A stretch of 64,000 nucleotides of DNA from assembly GCA_037783415.1 (NCBI GenBank), contig JAZGTN010000236.1, positions 1,302,001 through 1,366,000 on the forward strand, written 5' to 3'. Within the stretch, counting starts at the first letter, position 1. The number at the start of each line of letters is the position of its first letter. The translations under genes and the position numbers were made by a program. The notes beneath the pieces were generated by a model. The model did no database searches, was not told the origin of the DNA, and worked only from the letters and a program-made list of their open reading frames with translations. The stretch comes from Leptasterias polaris (lineage: Eukaryota > Echinodermata > Asteroidea > Forcipulatida > Asteriidae). This document shows positions 32,417 to 43,878 of the stretch, piece after piece.

Positions 32417-33246
32417 TGCAAACCACGAGAGGGTTTCCAGAATTAAAGGGTTGTCTCGACAAAGGGGTGTCGGAATATTGAGTAGTCACCTTCTTCCAAG
32501 GGTAAGTGCCGAATCGTTGCGCTTACGGTGTTTACGATCTTTGCTAAAGAGTCAAGTTTTGAGATGCTTTATATTCAGAGGTTTCAGTGTAGAGTCAGCA
32601 CTGCTCTGATTGGTTCTTCTGAAAGGAAAACTCTGGTTGGTGGGCTAGTTGGTAATCTGCCTCAATGAATTTCTACAATTCCTTGCAGCAACTGTGTGAA
32701 TATACACACATTACCGGTGTTGTGAGAATTGAAATGAAACTTCCGTTTTTTTATTCAGAAACAGCCACTCAATTCCTCTGAATTTCGTTTTTCAAAACAG
32801 CTAAAATTCAAGGTAAATCTTACCTCCTTCAACTTCCCCGCCATCTCTACGCACGCGACTAAACCAAGTCTTCGTTGTTCCAAAAAGGATTAAACCCAAG
32901 AGAACACAAGCAACAAGAATCGTGCACCTATGCATCACCAACTCCAATGTCTCTATCCACGAAAAGAACTCCAACCAAGCACCCGTGTTTAAACCGCCTT
33001 CAAGGATTGAAGTCTGCTTTTGTGGTGAACAATTCAGTATGGAATTATCACCAACTCCGCTGCTATCCGGCCGGAGAGTGGAATAGATTCTCTGTCCATG
33101 GATTAAGGAATTCCTTGAAGTTTTTTGCGTAAGATACCGGGACTGACTGTGTAAACACACACAACCTAAGCCAGGACAGTTTTCCTGCAGGTTGGATTCC
33201 CATGTACTGAATTGGATGTAAATATTCAACTAACAAAAATCGGTAA
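32417..33246. other. Non-coding; possibly 5' region of the LINE
   Basis: No protein recognised. Could include the LINE 5' untranslated part, which I cannot delimit. Confidence 0.35.
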
Positions 33247-33770
33247 ATGTTATCAGTGATTTATAGCGACAATGACCAGATGGGTAGATTAATCAATCGT
33301 TGGATTTACATGACAGCATGAGAATTAGTGGCATCCAGATTTTGTCTAAAGGTAAAATCATGATGACTATCTTTGGGGTCTACCTCCCTCATTACAATGG
33401 GGATCTTGAGCAAATTCAGCTCTATGCCGATACTCTTGATCTTCTGCAGTCTTTAATTGACGATTGTGATGAGAGCCCTACAATGATTGTCGGCGATTTT
33501 AATGCCACTCTTCCTCGCCAACAAAATCTTGCGATAAACTGGTACAAAAAACGCCCTTTTAATGAACATAGTTTTATTATGTATGATTTTGTGTGCAATA
33601 ATGATTTTAGTGTCTGTAATTTTGTATATAACCAAGATGTTGATTTTACGTACTTTAAAGGCTCCAGCAAAACATTATTGACCATGTTGTTGTTAATGAA
33701 TTTTCACTTGCCAAGGTTAAGAGTTGTAAAATCACTGATGCGTTCCCTGAAAATACCAGCGATCATCTTC
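33247..33770 (+). pseudogene. LINE apurinic-type endonuclease domain, frameshifted
   Basis: Starts at ATG 33247 right after a TAA. Shows TIFGVYLPHYNGD, then the catalytic VGDFNA motif (33492-33503), then after a one-base shift near 33668 IIDHVVV (33674 onward) and the terminal SDHLPL motif (33758-33775). GDFN, DH and SDH are landmarks of the exonuclease-endonuclease-phosphatase fold used by LINEs to nick the target. Confidence 0.85.
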
Positions 33771-35690
33771 CTTTGATCACAAGTTTAGAATTGCAAGCTG
33801 AAAGCTCCGGTTTAATTAACGACCAGCAACCCAATAATACTGGCATGCATTTTTATCCAAAATGTCACTGGGACGATGAAGATTTTTGTTCGCAATTCAC
33901 TTATAATATCAATAATGCTCTTGTTAACTTTGAGTGTTCTATTTTATCTTGCAGTTCAATGGAAGATGCCCAGGATGTTGTTGACAGTGTCTGCGGTAGG
34001 CTGACCTCCACCATTCACGATTCTGCCAAAAATTGCAAAACCAAACCTTTAAAAAATCATCACACTAAGAGAGTTCATTGGTGGAATAACAACTGTTCTA
34101 GTGCCAGAAACAAACAACGATTCTGGTATAGGATTTGGACGCAGTGTGACAGGCCGCGGTCTGGACACATCTTTCACATCTTTCATTGTTATAATATAAG
34201 CTGGCCAAAAAGGATTATAGGCGTATTTGCAGACAGAGTGTCACTAATGTTTCTCGTAGAAAATACAACCATCTCAACAAATTGTTTCATCAAAAAAATC
34301 CAAAGAAATTCTGGAAAGCCGTTGGTGACTGTAAAAAACCCAAAAGTGATCCTCATGACTCCGTTTCCATTGATAGTTTATCTACTTTTTTGGAATCCAA
34401 AAACCGATCTTACGAATTGCAGAATACTGCCTTTGACTCCAGCCATTTCTCAGCGGATTCTGTTCGAAGATTTATTCTAACTCTAAACAAAAATTCTGCC
34501 CCTGGGCCAGACGGAATCACGGCCGATCATCTAAAACACACTTTAAACACCAAAATACCCGCTTTTTTGGCCAACATTTTAAATTTTTGTACTAGATTTG
34601 GCGTTATTCCGACCAGTTTTCATGAAGGTACTCTTGTACCTATTCTCAAGAAACCGAACGTTGATCCTTCTCAACCGAAGAATTATCGTCCAATTATTGT
34701 TTCTAATACCTTTTCCAAGATTTTTGAGATGGTTTTTTTTGAATCATGTGCAAATGTGAAGTTTGATCCTCTGCAATTTGGTTTTGTTAACGGGAGGGGG
34801 ACAGCAATGGCCGCAGCCACAGTCAACGACGTCATGAATTACTGTGTTAATAAAGGCTCTACTGTATTCTGTTGCTCTCTCGATGCAGAGGGGGCATTCG
34901 ATGCAATCCCCCATGATGTCATTTTCGATAAGTTATGTGACAATATTGGTGACGATTGGTGGAGATGCTTTTTAACATGGTATACTAACTTGACAGTGAA
35001 AGTTAAATGGAACGGCAACATTGGCAGAAGGATTAAATTTGTAAAGGCACCAGACAAGGAGGGTTATCTTCTCCTTTCATTTTTAATCTGTTTTATAGAG
35101 ATCTCGTTTCTGGTCTCAGTGCCCTGGAATGTGGTATTGTTATTGCCCAATCCACCTTTAATGTTTTCTGCTATGCTGATGATCTGTTGCTTTCTAGTCT
35201 GACTGTCACTGGTCTCCAAAAGCTTATTGATTATGCTAATGACTATATTACATCACATGGTCTGCGTTTCAACCCAAGTAAAACGAGTTGTACTATCTTT
35301 GGTAAGAACACTTTATCATCGGACCCCTCTTGGGTTCTGAATGAAAGTAAACTCAATATCACCGACTCCATTACCTATTTAGGTGTTGTTATGTCAAATG
35401 ATCTGAAACCTAATTTGCATTATGAGGAAAGAATTCGTAAATGTCAAAGGGCTTTTTATTCATTGCAATGTATTGTCATGTGTAGGAACGGAAGTTCAAC
35501 CTGTGTTAAAATTCATGTTTGGAACACAGCTTTGACTCCTGTTCTTATATATGGATGTCAGTGTGTTAATTTCAATGCCACATCTTTCCAAAATCTTGAA
35601 AAAACACAGGGTAAGCTTGTTAAATCCGCCATGGGTCTTCATAAGTACTGTAAAACTACGCCTCTCTTTACATGGTTTGAATTTATGTAA
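33771..35690 (+). pseudogene. LINE reverse transcriptase, frameshifted
   Basis: Segments in three frames carry KNSAPGPDGITADHL (34486-34530), LKKPNVDPSQPKNYRPI, QFGFVNGRGTAMAA, CSLDAEGAFDAIPHD (motif A Asp at 34882-34884), TRQGGLSSP after a one-base shift near 35045, and the catalytic YADD at 35172-35183. A C-terminal KTSCTIFGKN and ITYLGV follow, then a further shift before 35690. All polymerase aspartates are still encoded, but not in one frame. Confidence 0.88.
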
Positions 35691-36223
35691 GATCAATGAT
35701 ATTTTGTCCACATTCCAACTTAATCTTGTTTGTCAGATTTTTAAAAGCACTTCCAAGGCTAGGTCTTTTTATGCTCACCTTCTAAATTGCGAGGCTGGCG
35801 ATGATTTTGTTTATTGTAAGAATACTTTAATTAATAAAGTTAAAAACAGTTTTAGCTTGCACAAGGATTTTTGGCTGCTTAATTGCATTATTAGTCCTTC
35901 CTTTAGACGGAAATTTAACTCTGACTTTAAGTACGTAAACTGTGTCAGCCACTGGTATTTGTGATAGTGTCAAAACTGTTTTGTTTCGTAACCAGTTTCT
36001 TGAATGTGATGATCTTGACGCCCTTGGTCAGCTGCTCAGATCGTTCTGACAATCCTTTTGTTTTATACTTTGTCAAGATGGTCTGGGGGTCGTCCATGAG
36101 TGTCGGGGTTATCCTGTATCTTTAATTGCGTGTTTATGTACCTTATATTGTTTATTTGATGTACTTTTATCCTCTTTTTTTCTTCTCCATTTTTGGAGGT
36201 TTTGTGGAAAAAAAATTAAAAAA

Positions 36224-36710
36224 TAACTATAGCAAATCGATTAGTTTTGTGAAGCAGTTTTTTGTTTTTTGTTATACAACTGGTAGAGTTTATTTCCCGT
36301 GAAAAGGCATACATGAACAACACGAACAGAGTTATTGATTATATCTCTCTCGTTTTTAATTGTTTTTGAATACAAACACCTGTTTACCGGAACTGATGTG
36401 CATGCGTAAATTAAAAAGTTTTGACAGCGTGCACGGGGCACAAAGCCATACTGGTATTGTTGACCCGAAGATGCAGATGTGAAACAAATCTGGATGGAGC
36501 CAATAAATAGTTGTTTTGCTCAAGGTTATGTGTTAATAAAACTCTGAATTATTTATTTTCATAAATAAAATGGAAAAACTAGAGATAACAAAAACAAGGT
36601 GTTCGTGGGTGATGTCTTTAAATTATGATGGAACGAATTGGTGACAACATTTTACCTTATCAGTCCAATGTCTGGTTTATGAGCAATTAATTTATCAAAT
36701 AATAAACATC
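36224..36710. other. Non-coding
   Basis: AT-rich; nothing recognised. Confidence 0.5.
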
Positions 36711-37140
36711 AACTTCCAGTTTGAACCGGAATTTAATGTCAAATTGGGTCACATTTTGTGTAGCGTTTGTTGAGATTTAATAGATCTTTCTAATGACGTA
36801 AAGATTGTAAAAATCTATAGTGTGGTTCAGAAGTTATGATTTTTTCAAATATTACTTTTCAACTTCCGGTACGAACCGGAAAAAGGGTCAGATGAGGTCA
36901 CACTTTGTAGCGTTGGTGAATTCTTCAGAGTCCTTTGTGATGACGTACAGATGATAACAATCCAGTATGAGGTTCAGAAGTTATGATTTTTGTAACATTA
37001 AATTTCAACTTCCGACTTGAACCGGAAGTCAATGAGGTCACACTTTATAGAGTTGGTTAAGTTTTAAAAGCCTTACCTCAAATTTCATATTCCTGTTTGA
37101 ACCGGAAGTCAAGGTCAAATGGGATCTCATTCTGTGTACC
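36711..37140 (+). repeat. ~147-bp tandem repeat, ~3 units
   Basis: Units at about 36711, 36860 and 37006, with a partial unit near 37085. Each has AACTTCC and GAACCGGAA, then GGTCACA, TTTGTAGCGTT, ATGACGTA and GGTTCAGAAGTTATGATTTTT. Copies differ by many substitutions. Confidence 0.8.
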
Positions 37141-38336
37141 GTTTCTTAAAATCTTCTAAAATGAACCATTTTCTTCTGTTAATTGTTTATCTCAAAATAT
37201 CAATATTTGAAGTTGGGGGTACCTGGGGGAACTGGCATCAATTGTGGGGGCACGTGCCCCGTTTTTCCTCCCTTTTTAGCCTATAATTGTTTTCAGGGTG
37301 ATTTTTCCCACCTTAAACATTACCGACCAATGATATGCACACCTTAATGTTTTTACTTGTGATCCAGATAATAACTTTTTCAAGGCAGTTTCAATTCACT
37401 GAGTCAACATTAATAGCATTGTAGGAAGATGGTTTGATTACTTTGATTCTTTAGGATTTATCTGTAACACATTTCTAAAAAATTACTCCGGTGTTTTAAA
37501 AGGGAAATTTTCTTCAGAAAACAGCAGAAATTTTTTGTATTTTTTATTTTAGGAAATATCGACTCAATTAGTATTCGGTAAAATTACATGGTTTCGCAAA
37601 CGGGCTCAATCAGGAAAAACTCTGTAGTCCCTACGTGAAGCAGATTTAATTAACAACGTGATTGTAAATATTGTAAACATTCCACTTTGAATTTATGTCC
37701 AGAAAGCAGCAGTATTATACCTCCATTTTTAAAAGGCACATTGAACAAGAAAAGACAAAGAAGCAGAACAAGGGATAAACACACCTGAAGGTCATGCAGT
37801 GATGGCCTGACCCGAATTATTATTTTAATTCTACCACGAACAACCACACAGTGGTTTTTTGTATAACTTTGTTTAAAACTTTTCTTACCCCCCCCCCCCC
37901 TTTTTTTGTATCACTTGAGTGCACCACACTAAAAAGAGACTAAACTGTAAACCCACAACTTTTTATGCAAATCAAAGATATGAAAAAGAAAGCATTTTGT
38001 TTTTAAAGAGGCTGAGATGCTTTTGAATTTGTTTTTAGTATTTTTTGAATATTTTATCATTCAGCATTTGTTGCTATGGAGAGCTTATTTAGTGTGGTGC
38101 ACCAACATAGTTGCTCTTAAAATCAACACCCAACTCTTCAAATTTACAAGTTACATGTTGAGGTGGTATGAAAACGCGATTGTAAAAAGCATGGGTAAGA
38201 TTTTTAAAACGTTCGATATACCGGTAGGCCTATCACACCGTTGCTTTTAAGATATGCGAACATGCACAATTAATTGTCTAGATAACATGGTATATGATTG
38301 ACATGGATTTTTGAAACGTTCGTAATACTATGTTGA
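37141..38336. other. Non-coding
   Basis: Contains C and T homopolymers at 37890-37907 and AT-rich sequence. No gene seen. Confidence 0.5.
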
Positions 38337-38860
38337 GTTATATCGCCGTACTATTGCGTTATATCGCCGTACTAATGCGTTATAACGCCGTACTATTGCG
38401 TTATAACGCCGTACTATTGTGTTATATCGCCGTACTATTGCGTTATATCGCCGTACTATTGCGTTATAACGCCGTACTATTGCGTTATATCGCCGTACTA
38501 TTGCGTTATATCGCCGTACTATTGCGTTATATCGCCGTACTATTGCGTTATAACGCCGTACTATTGCGTTATATCGCCGTACTATTGCGTTATATCGCCG
38601 TACTATTGCGTTATAACGCCGTACTATTGCGTTATAACGCCGTACTATTGCGTTATAACGCCATAACGCCGTACTATTGCGTTATATCGCCGTACTATTG
38701 CGTTATATCGCCGTACTATTGCGTTATATCGCCGTACTATTGCGTTATATCGCCGTACTATTGCGTTATAACGCCGTACTTTATTGTGTTATATCGCCGT
38801 ACTATTGCGTTATATCGCCGTACTTTATTGTGTTATATCGCCGTACTACTGTGTTATATA
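38337..38860 (+). repeat. 21-bp minisatellite, ~25 units
   Basis: Unit core ATCGCCGTACTATTGCGTTA plus one base, 21 bases, so it stays open in frame and gives a spurious repeated LRYIAVL/LRYNAVL frame. Units alternate between TTATATC and TTATAAC. A shorter array of the same unit lies inverted at 40213-40357. Confidence 0.96.
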
Positions 38861-40212
38861 AAATCAAAATCAAAATCTTAAACAAAACAAATTTAGAAAA
38901 AGTAGCTAAGACAGCAACGATTAAGTGTAGTCAACAAGACTAGAATAAGCAAAACATGTCAAACGAATAATTAAATTGGGTAATAAAGTAACTAAACAAG
39001 GTCAAAATCACCCAAGAACAAATTTTAGGGGCCCTCGGACGGCGTAACGTTTTTCTCTTGCGCCTCACTATGGAATTGCGATCAGTCGATTCATTTACAG
39101 ATTATCGATCAAAATATTTTGATTCAAAAATTGATTAAATTAGAAGTCCGGCCATGTATTATATCATAATGGGTTAGTTCCCTTGAATGTTGTAAACAGC
39201 GGATGAAGTAAGTGGAACAATTTTCCTCCTGTGAGGAAATTCACACTGGGGTCCAAAAGGAACAAAATGAGGCCCAGTATTGTTTCTTATTATGATCATT
39301 GATGCTTGTGAGACGACAATATCCCTTACTGTAAAGTCGCAATTCTGTTTAATTTCAGTCCTTAGTCACCTAAAAAACTGGACTCCCCTTAATAATAAGA
39401 AATAAAATGCAACCAAATGTTGCAGCATGTCAGTGGTTTTTTTTGCCAGAAACATTTAACAACCCAAAATTAATGACACGCAATTACAAAATGTGTAGTT
39501 TGTTCAAAAGCGTTGGGTGTGACTATTTGAGACAGTTTAAAGGTGGATGCACATGTCAATAAGATAATCAACAAAATAACATAAAGTTATATGTTGTGTT
39601 GTTTGAAAGACTTGTTTTTTATAAAGGGATATGTTATTCCGGTTTTACTGTTGTATAATGGAAATCTCAAAAAGAGCGTTTGAACAGATCGGAAGGTGTT
39701 CAAGAGAGGGTGTGTCGTATAATCTTTGAAACAGCTACTCTAATTATAAAGATGCGTTAATCTTGAAACTCTGAAAATCGAAGAGGCAACTGTAAAGACT
39801 TTGCTTTTGCCGTTGAATTCCATCACACGATATTGGCTATACCTCTCCAAAGAAGCCGTCCATTTATTTTTTAGACACGTCCCCCAAAATGAACCACTCA
39901 AATGTCTTATTATAACTAGACGTAACAATTAACAAATGGCAATCCCACAAATTGTCAGTCTTTTAAATGCCTTTTGAAATTGCAGTTATTTTTTGTGTAA
40001 TGTTTGTGTGGTGTAAATTGTATTGTACAGGCCTTCGTGTTTTTTCAATTATAATTGTTGACAATAAATGCCTCCACATTAGGCTATTGTTTCTCTTTTT
40101 GATGTTCAATTTTGTTTGATGCCTTTTGAAACAAATTTAAAGTTAACATGGGTACATGCTTTTAATAAACCATCTTTGAATTGAATTGAAATAAATCAAT
40201 TATCGCAAAAAA
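38861..40212. other. Spacer between the two inverted 21-bp arrays
   Basis: No transposase recognised. The right end (40040-40195) looks like a LINE 3' end: AATAAACCATCTTTGAATTG with TTGAA-type short repeats. Confidence 0.5.
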
Positions 40213-40357
40213 TACGGCGATAAAACGCAATAGTACGGCGATATAACGCAATAGTACGGCGATATAACGCAATAGTACGGCGATATAACGCAATAGTACA
40301 GCGATATAACGCAATAGTACAGCGATATAACGCAATAGTACGGCGATATAACGCCGT
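40213..40357 (-). repeat. 21-bp minisatellite, ~7 units, inverted partner
   Basis: On the + strand the unit reads GCAATAGTACGGCGATATAA plus one base, the exact reverse complement of the 38337-38860 unit. Some units read ACAGCG instead of ACGGCG. Confidence 0.95.
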
Positions 40358-40377
40358 AAAAAACATGGGGGTTCTCT

Positions 40378-41085
40378 AGGAATAGACTGTGCAAGTCTCG
40401 CGCGTATCCGAACGAGAAAACACGTCAAACGAAGAACATTTTTATTTCTGAAATTAAATCTTTGTTTTAAATTATATCTCATGACAAAATCTGAACAACA
40501 AAAATTAATCATTACAATTTTATGAAAAGGTTTAGCTTTTGAAACAAAAATCACCATAGTGTGTATATTATTATTGAAAACAAATTAAAACTCTGGGACA
40601 AGGATGCCTATTTGATGTTAACTTTTTAGAAACCCTTTACGCGGATTCGTGAAGGTCAAACGGGTCTTAAATGGACCCGTATCGCAGTTTAAAGAGGATG
40701 CTGACGCCTCAACAACCATAGACTGCAATGAAAAGGGTTTGCTTTGCAATTACAGCATCTGGCGATTATAATTGCGCATCCAAAACAAGCGTTTACGTAA
40801 GTTTTATGATCGGAGGCGAGCACAAAATTCTTAATTTTTTGCAATAACCGGAAGCTAAGGTCAAGTTTAATTCTTGGGTTTTCTTCGTTATATTGTTGAA
40901 TTGGTTTTACTTTCATATTTTGTTATCACTTAGTATTACATTCCAACAACATGTATACTTTTCTAGGTCATAACCCACGTTAAACTAAAATAATTGACGA
41001 AACAAAATCTCGCCCACGTAAAACTCCATATGGTTGGGACCACTATGGTCCCGGAAGTTCGAATGCGCGCGAGACTTGCACAGCC
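40378..41085. repeat. Inverted repeat pair around 0.7 kb
   Basis: GTGCAAGTCTCGCGCG with flanks (40380-40414) is inverted at 41051-41086 (CGCGCGAGACTTGCAC), about 31 of 36 positions matching. The interior has no recognisable coding sequence. May be a MITE. Confidence 0.55.
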
Positions 41086-41193
41086 TATTGGCGAGTATGA
41101 GCCACCGTAGTAAACTTCGGTGAGAAAACTCCCTTGCATTTTGCCGCCATCGCTGAGCGCTAAGGTCAAACAATAATAATTGAAACGCCGTGC

Positions 41194-41229
41194 ACGCGTG
41201 TACGCACGCGTGTACGCACGCGTGTACGC
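41194..41229. repeat. 12-bp tandem repeat, 3 units
   Basis: ACGCGTGTACGC three times exactly. Confidence 0.9.
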
Positions 41230-43295
41230 ACTGCGCACGGCTCTCAGTCAACGATAGCTCTTCATCGACCTCAACGAGGGCGCTGTTTTGGCTCAGGGAC
41301 GTCATGATAATGGACAGGTCTATTGAAACAAGAAGAGCGCATAACAAGAAGAAAACACAAAAAACAAATCAGAAAAACAAGTGTGGGGGGGGCGGGTAGC
41401 TTTATCCAACAAACCCTTAACCCTAAAAACCTCTACCCCCCTCCCGCCTTATAATTATTACCCACCTAAAACAGCAGACATCATTGGACCAATCACATTA
41501 GAAAATAAGAATATATTTATACCAACCAGTGTTCCATGCAGTCCTTCGTTCCTATCCACCCCTCTGCAGTACCCTAATTCTGTCTCCTATACAAGTTTCT
41601 GACTGTCGTTAAACATATTAATAGAGTGGGGTAAAAAACAGAGTTTGAATAGGTATCCTGGAATGGTTTTGCACTTTCGACTTTTCAGCCGCCTGCCACA
41701 CCTCATTTCCTCATGAAAATTCATGTTTGTTGATGAATAAAATTGACTTAGCCTTAAAACAGACGGAGAATAACATCACTACGCAGTGTTTGGGAAAAGC
41801 TGTTGGAATAGCTGTAATTTCAGCATAGCGACATCAGGCAGGATAAAAGCCTGGAAAGAACGGTTACATAAGCATTTATGCAAATTACAGGAACAATCCC
41901 TGTAGTTGTATACGGCAACGTCCTGCATAACTGCTGATGGGGTTTGTATGTTGTATGTAAATCACGAGTTGTGCGCGTAGAGCCTCGACTTCACGCTTCA
42001 TTTGTATTGTATTTACGCATCTGTTTGGATGAAAGCGTCATTACATTACCGTGACAATACAGAGTTATGTCAAGCTTTTCTATTCACTGCTGTCCCCAAT
42101 TCGAGGCTCTACACGCAAATGGATGACCGTTCAAGGGGCGAATGCATGATTGACCACCTTATGGCCATCAATCAGTACTTGACCAACACGGACTGGATGC
42201 AGAGTACTTCTCAGCTGTAGGATGGGATTTGGACGCCGCTCTTTTGATGAACTGAACCGGTAAAATTTGTCATAAAGAGGAACCTTCTGCAATTCAGCTT
42301 TCATGGTCAGAAGGAAATGTATGAAGTATATTAGCATTTGAAGCTGCAGAAATTGAAAACAAAATTCACTGTTCGAGCCCTTCTTTAGTATAGGCCTATG
42401 TGGACAACTTAGATGTTGAGCACGCGAGCGGCTGGGGAGATAACTCTGGTGAGTTACCGTATATTACAGTGAAAGCTTCATGACTGAAATACCAGGCTAG
42501 CATGTCAAGAACAGCTCACATATTCCAGCCACAATTCTTTACTTGCTGGGGAAATGTTGGAGAAAATGACCGATAAATTGCCTCGCTTATTACACCTCTA
42601 AACTGGAACTGTGGCGTTGGTGATAGGGGTTGTTTTTCTCCGAGCAAAGGTTTTTCAACGGCGAAGCAGAAATGGACAACTAAAAAAAGAGACGGGTAAA
42701 AACTGATAAGATAAAAAGAAAGAAAGTATAACAAGAGCTCAAGAGTCTGTCACTCGGAAAAGCATAACGTTTCACATGAAAACGTGTACCTGAACCAATT
42801 GCATGTAGAAAAGTATAACTAGACATCAAGGATGTCTTGGTGACGACAATATTGAGGGAACGAAATAATTTAGCTAGTACGGTGTCTTTGATATGCCAAA
42901 TCAATTTCTGGGATATTAAAACAATTATTTTAGTGTTTCTTATCCGAATTCGCTTACAACTACAACAAGTTGTATTTCACTGACTCCCATAATTGAGTGA
43001 ACCAAATAATACAAAGCCCAGCAGCATATTTATTTTGACAGAGCCCTTTTCTTACCAAGAATGCATTTTATCTTTATCTCTATAATGACAACTTTGGAAC
43101 TCCGTTTTCAATGTTTCCCTTTTCACTTTGCTTGAAACTAATGAAATTTTAATTTAATTTAGAAGTTAATTCAATCAAAACTGTAGTTCGGAGGAAGAAA
43201 ACATTATTTTGAGGTATAACAATTTTGTTTTGAGGGAATGTAATAATTTTGATGCTTTTGTTTACATTTTCAAATTTCTTTACCTGTTCTTTTAG
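41230..43295. other. Non-coding
   Basis: GCGCGTAGAGCCTCGA at about 41976 is inverted as TCGAGGCTCTACACGC near 42100, a small inverted-repeat element. No gene seen. Confidence 0.45.
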
Positions 43296-43543
43296 GGGCT
43301 CCGAAGACGAAAACCTTCTGTTGACTACCTGGTGTGAACCTTGACGATAAAACCAACGACTTGTGAAGCGTTGAGGTAGGCGATACCAGCTGGTGAACAG
43401 CTCCCATCTAGTTTAGTGAGAGACTGACTGCAGACTACAGAGAGACTGTGACCAGACGGAGTCATGCAGTTGAAGATCTATGGATTGTGTGGTTTCTGGT
43501 TGTCTGGATCTGGATGCACATTGGAGGTCACCAAAGGACCAAG
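43296..43543 (+). CDS. Weak candidate 5' exon of an unknown gene
   Basis: A TTCTTTTAG acceptor precedes 43296 and an AAG|GTAGGG donor follows 43543. Inside, an ATG at 43464 opens 26 codons plus two bases: MQLKIYGLCGFWLSG, then SGCTLEVTKGP. The start is hydrophobic enough to hint at a signal peptide. No homology recognised and no following exon found, so this is a low-confidence call. Confidence 0.22.
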
Positions 43544-43878
43544 GTAGGGACAAATTGCGTATCCGACCGGCCACTTTTGAAAACCCTTAAAGACTACACG
43601 CAGTTTGGCTAGCGTGTATGGTCAAATTTCTCAAACATCCTCTTCTCCTGTCCCACTCCATCAGCGCCGTAACTACGGCAAATTTTAGGGGGCACAAGGG
43701 ATGCGCTAGTTTGTTTTTTATAAATCTGAAAACTCCAGATTCCAAGTGTGGGGGGGGGGGGGGGGGGGGCACAAACCATCATTACCTGTGCCCCTTAAAA
43801 AAATCCCAAACAACTGGTAACGAATACAATGATTATTGACCTTTTTCAACATTCAAATAAGTTGCGAATGGTACTAAA
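43544..43878. other. Non-coding up to the duplication boundary, with poly-G run
   Basis: A run of about 18 G lies at 43750-43769, followed by GCACAAACC. Position 43879 is where the match to position 1 starts within this window. Confidence 0.6.

Larger units (their letters stand above)
33247..36223 (+). mobile_element. Decayed APE-type non-LTR retrotransposon (LINE)
   Basis: An endonuclease domain is followed in the same direction by a reverse transcriptase and a 3' region that ends in an A-rich tail (GGAAAAAAAATTAAAAAA, about 36206-36223). The reading frame shifts at least three times, so no intact protein can be made. The gene order and APE endonuclease place it among the Jockey/CR1/I-type LINEs; I cannot fix the clade. 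The 5' part is missing or unrecognised upstream of 33247. Confidence 0.88.

Noticed and set aside
38330..38943. Frames of repeated LRYIAVL
   Set aside because: Caused by a 21-bp tandem repeat; the same occurs on the opposite strand at 40200-40394.
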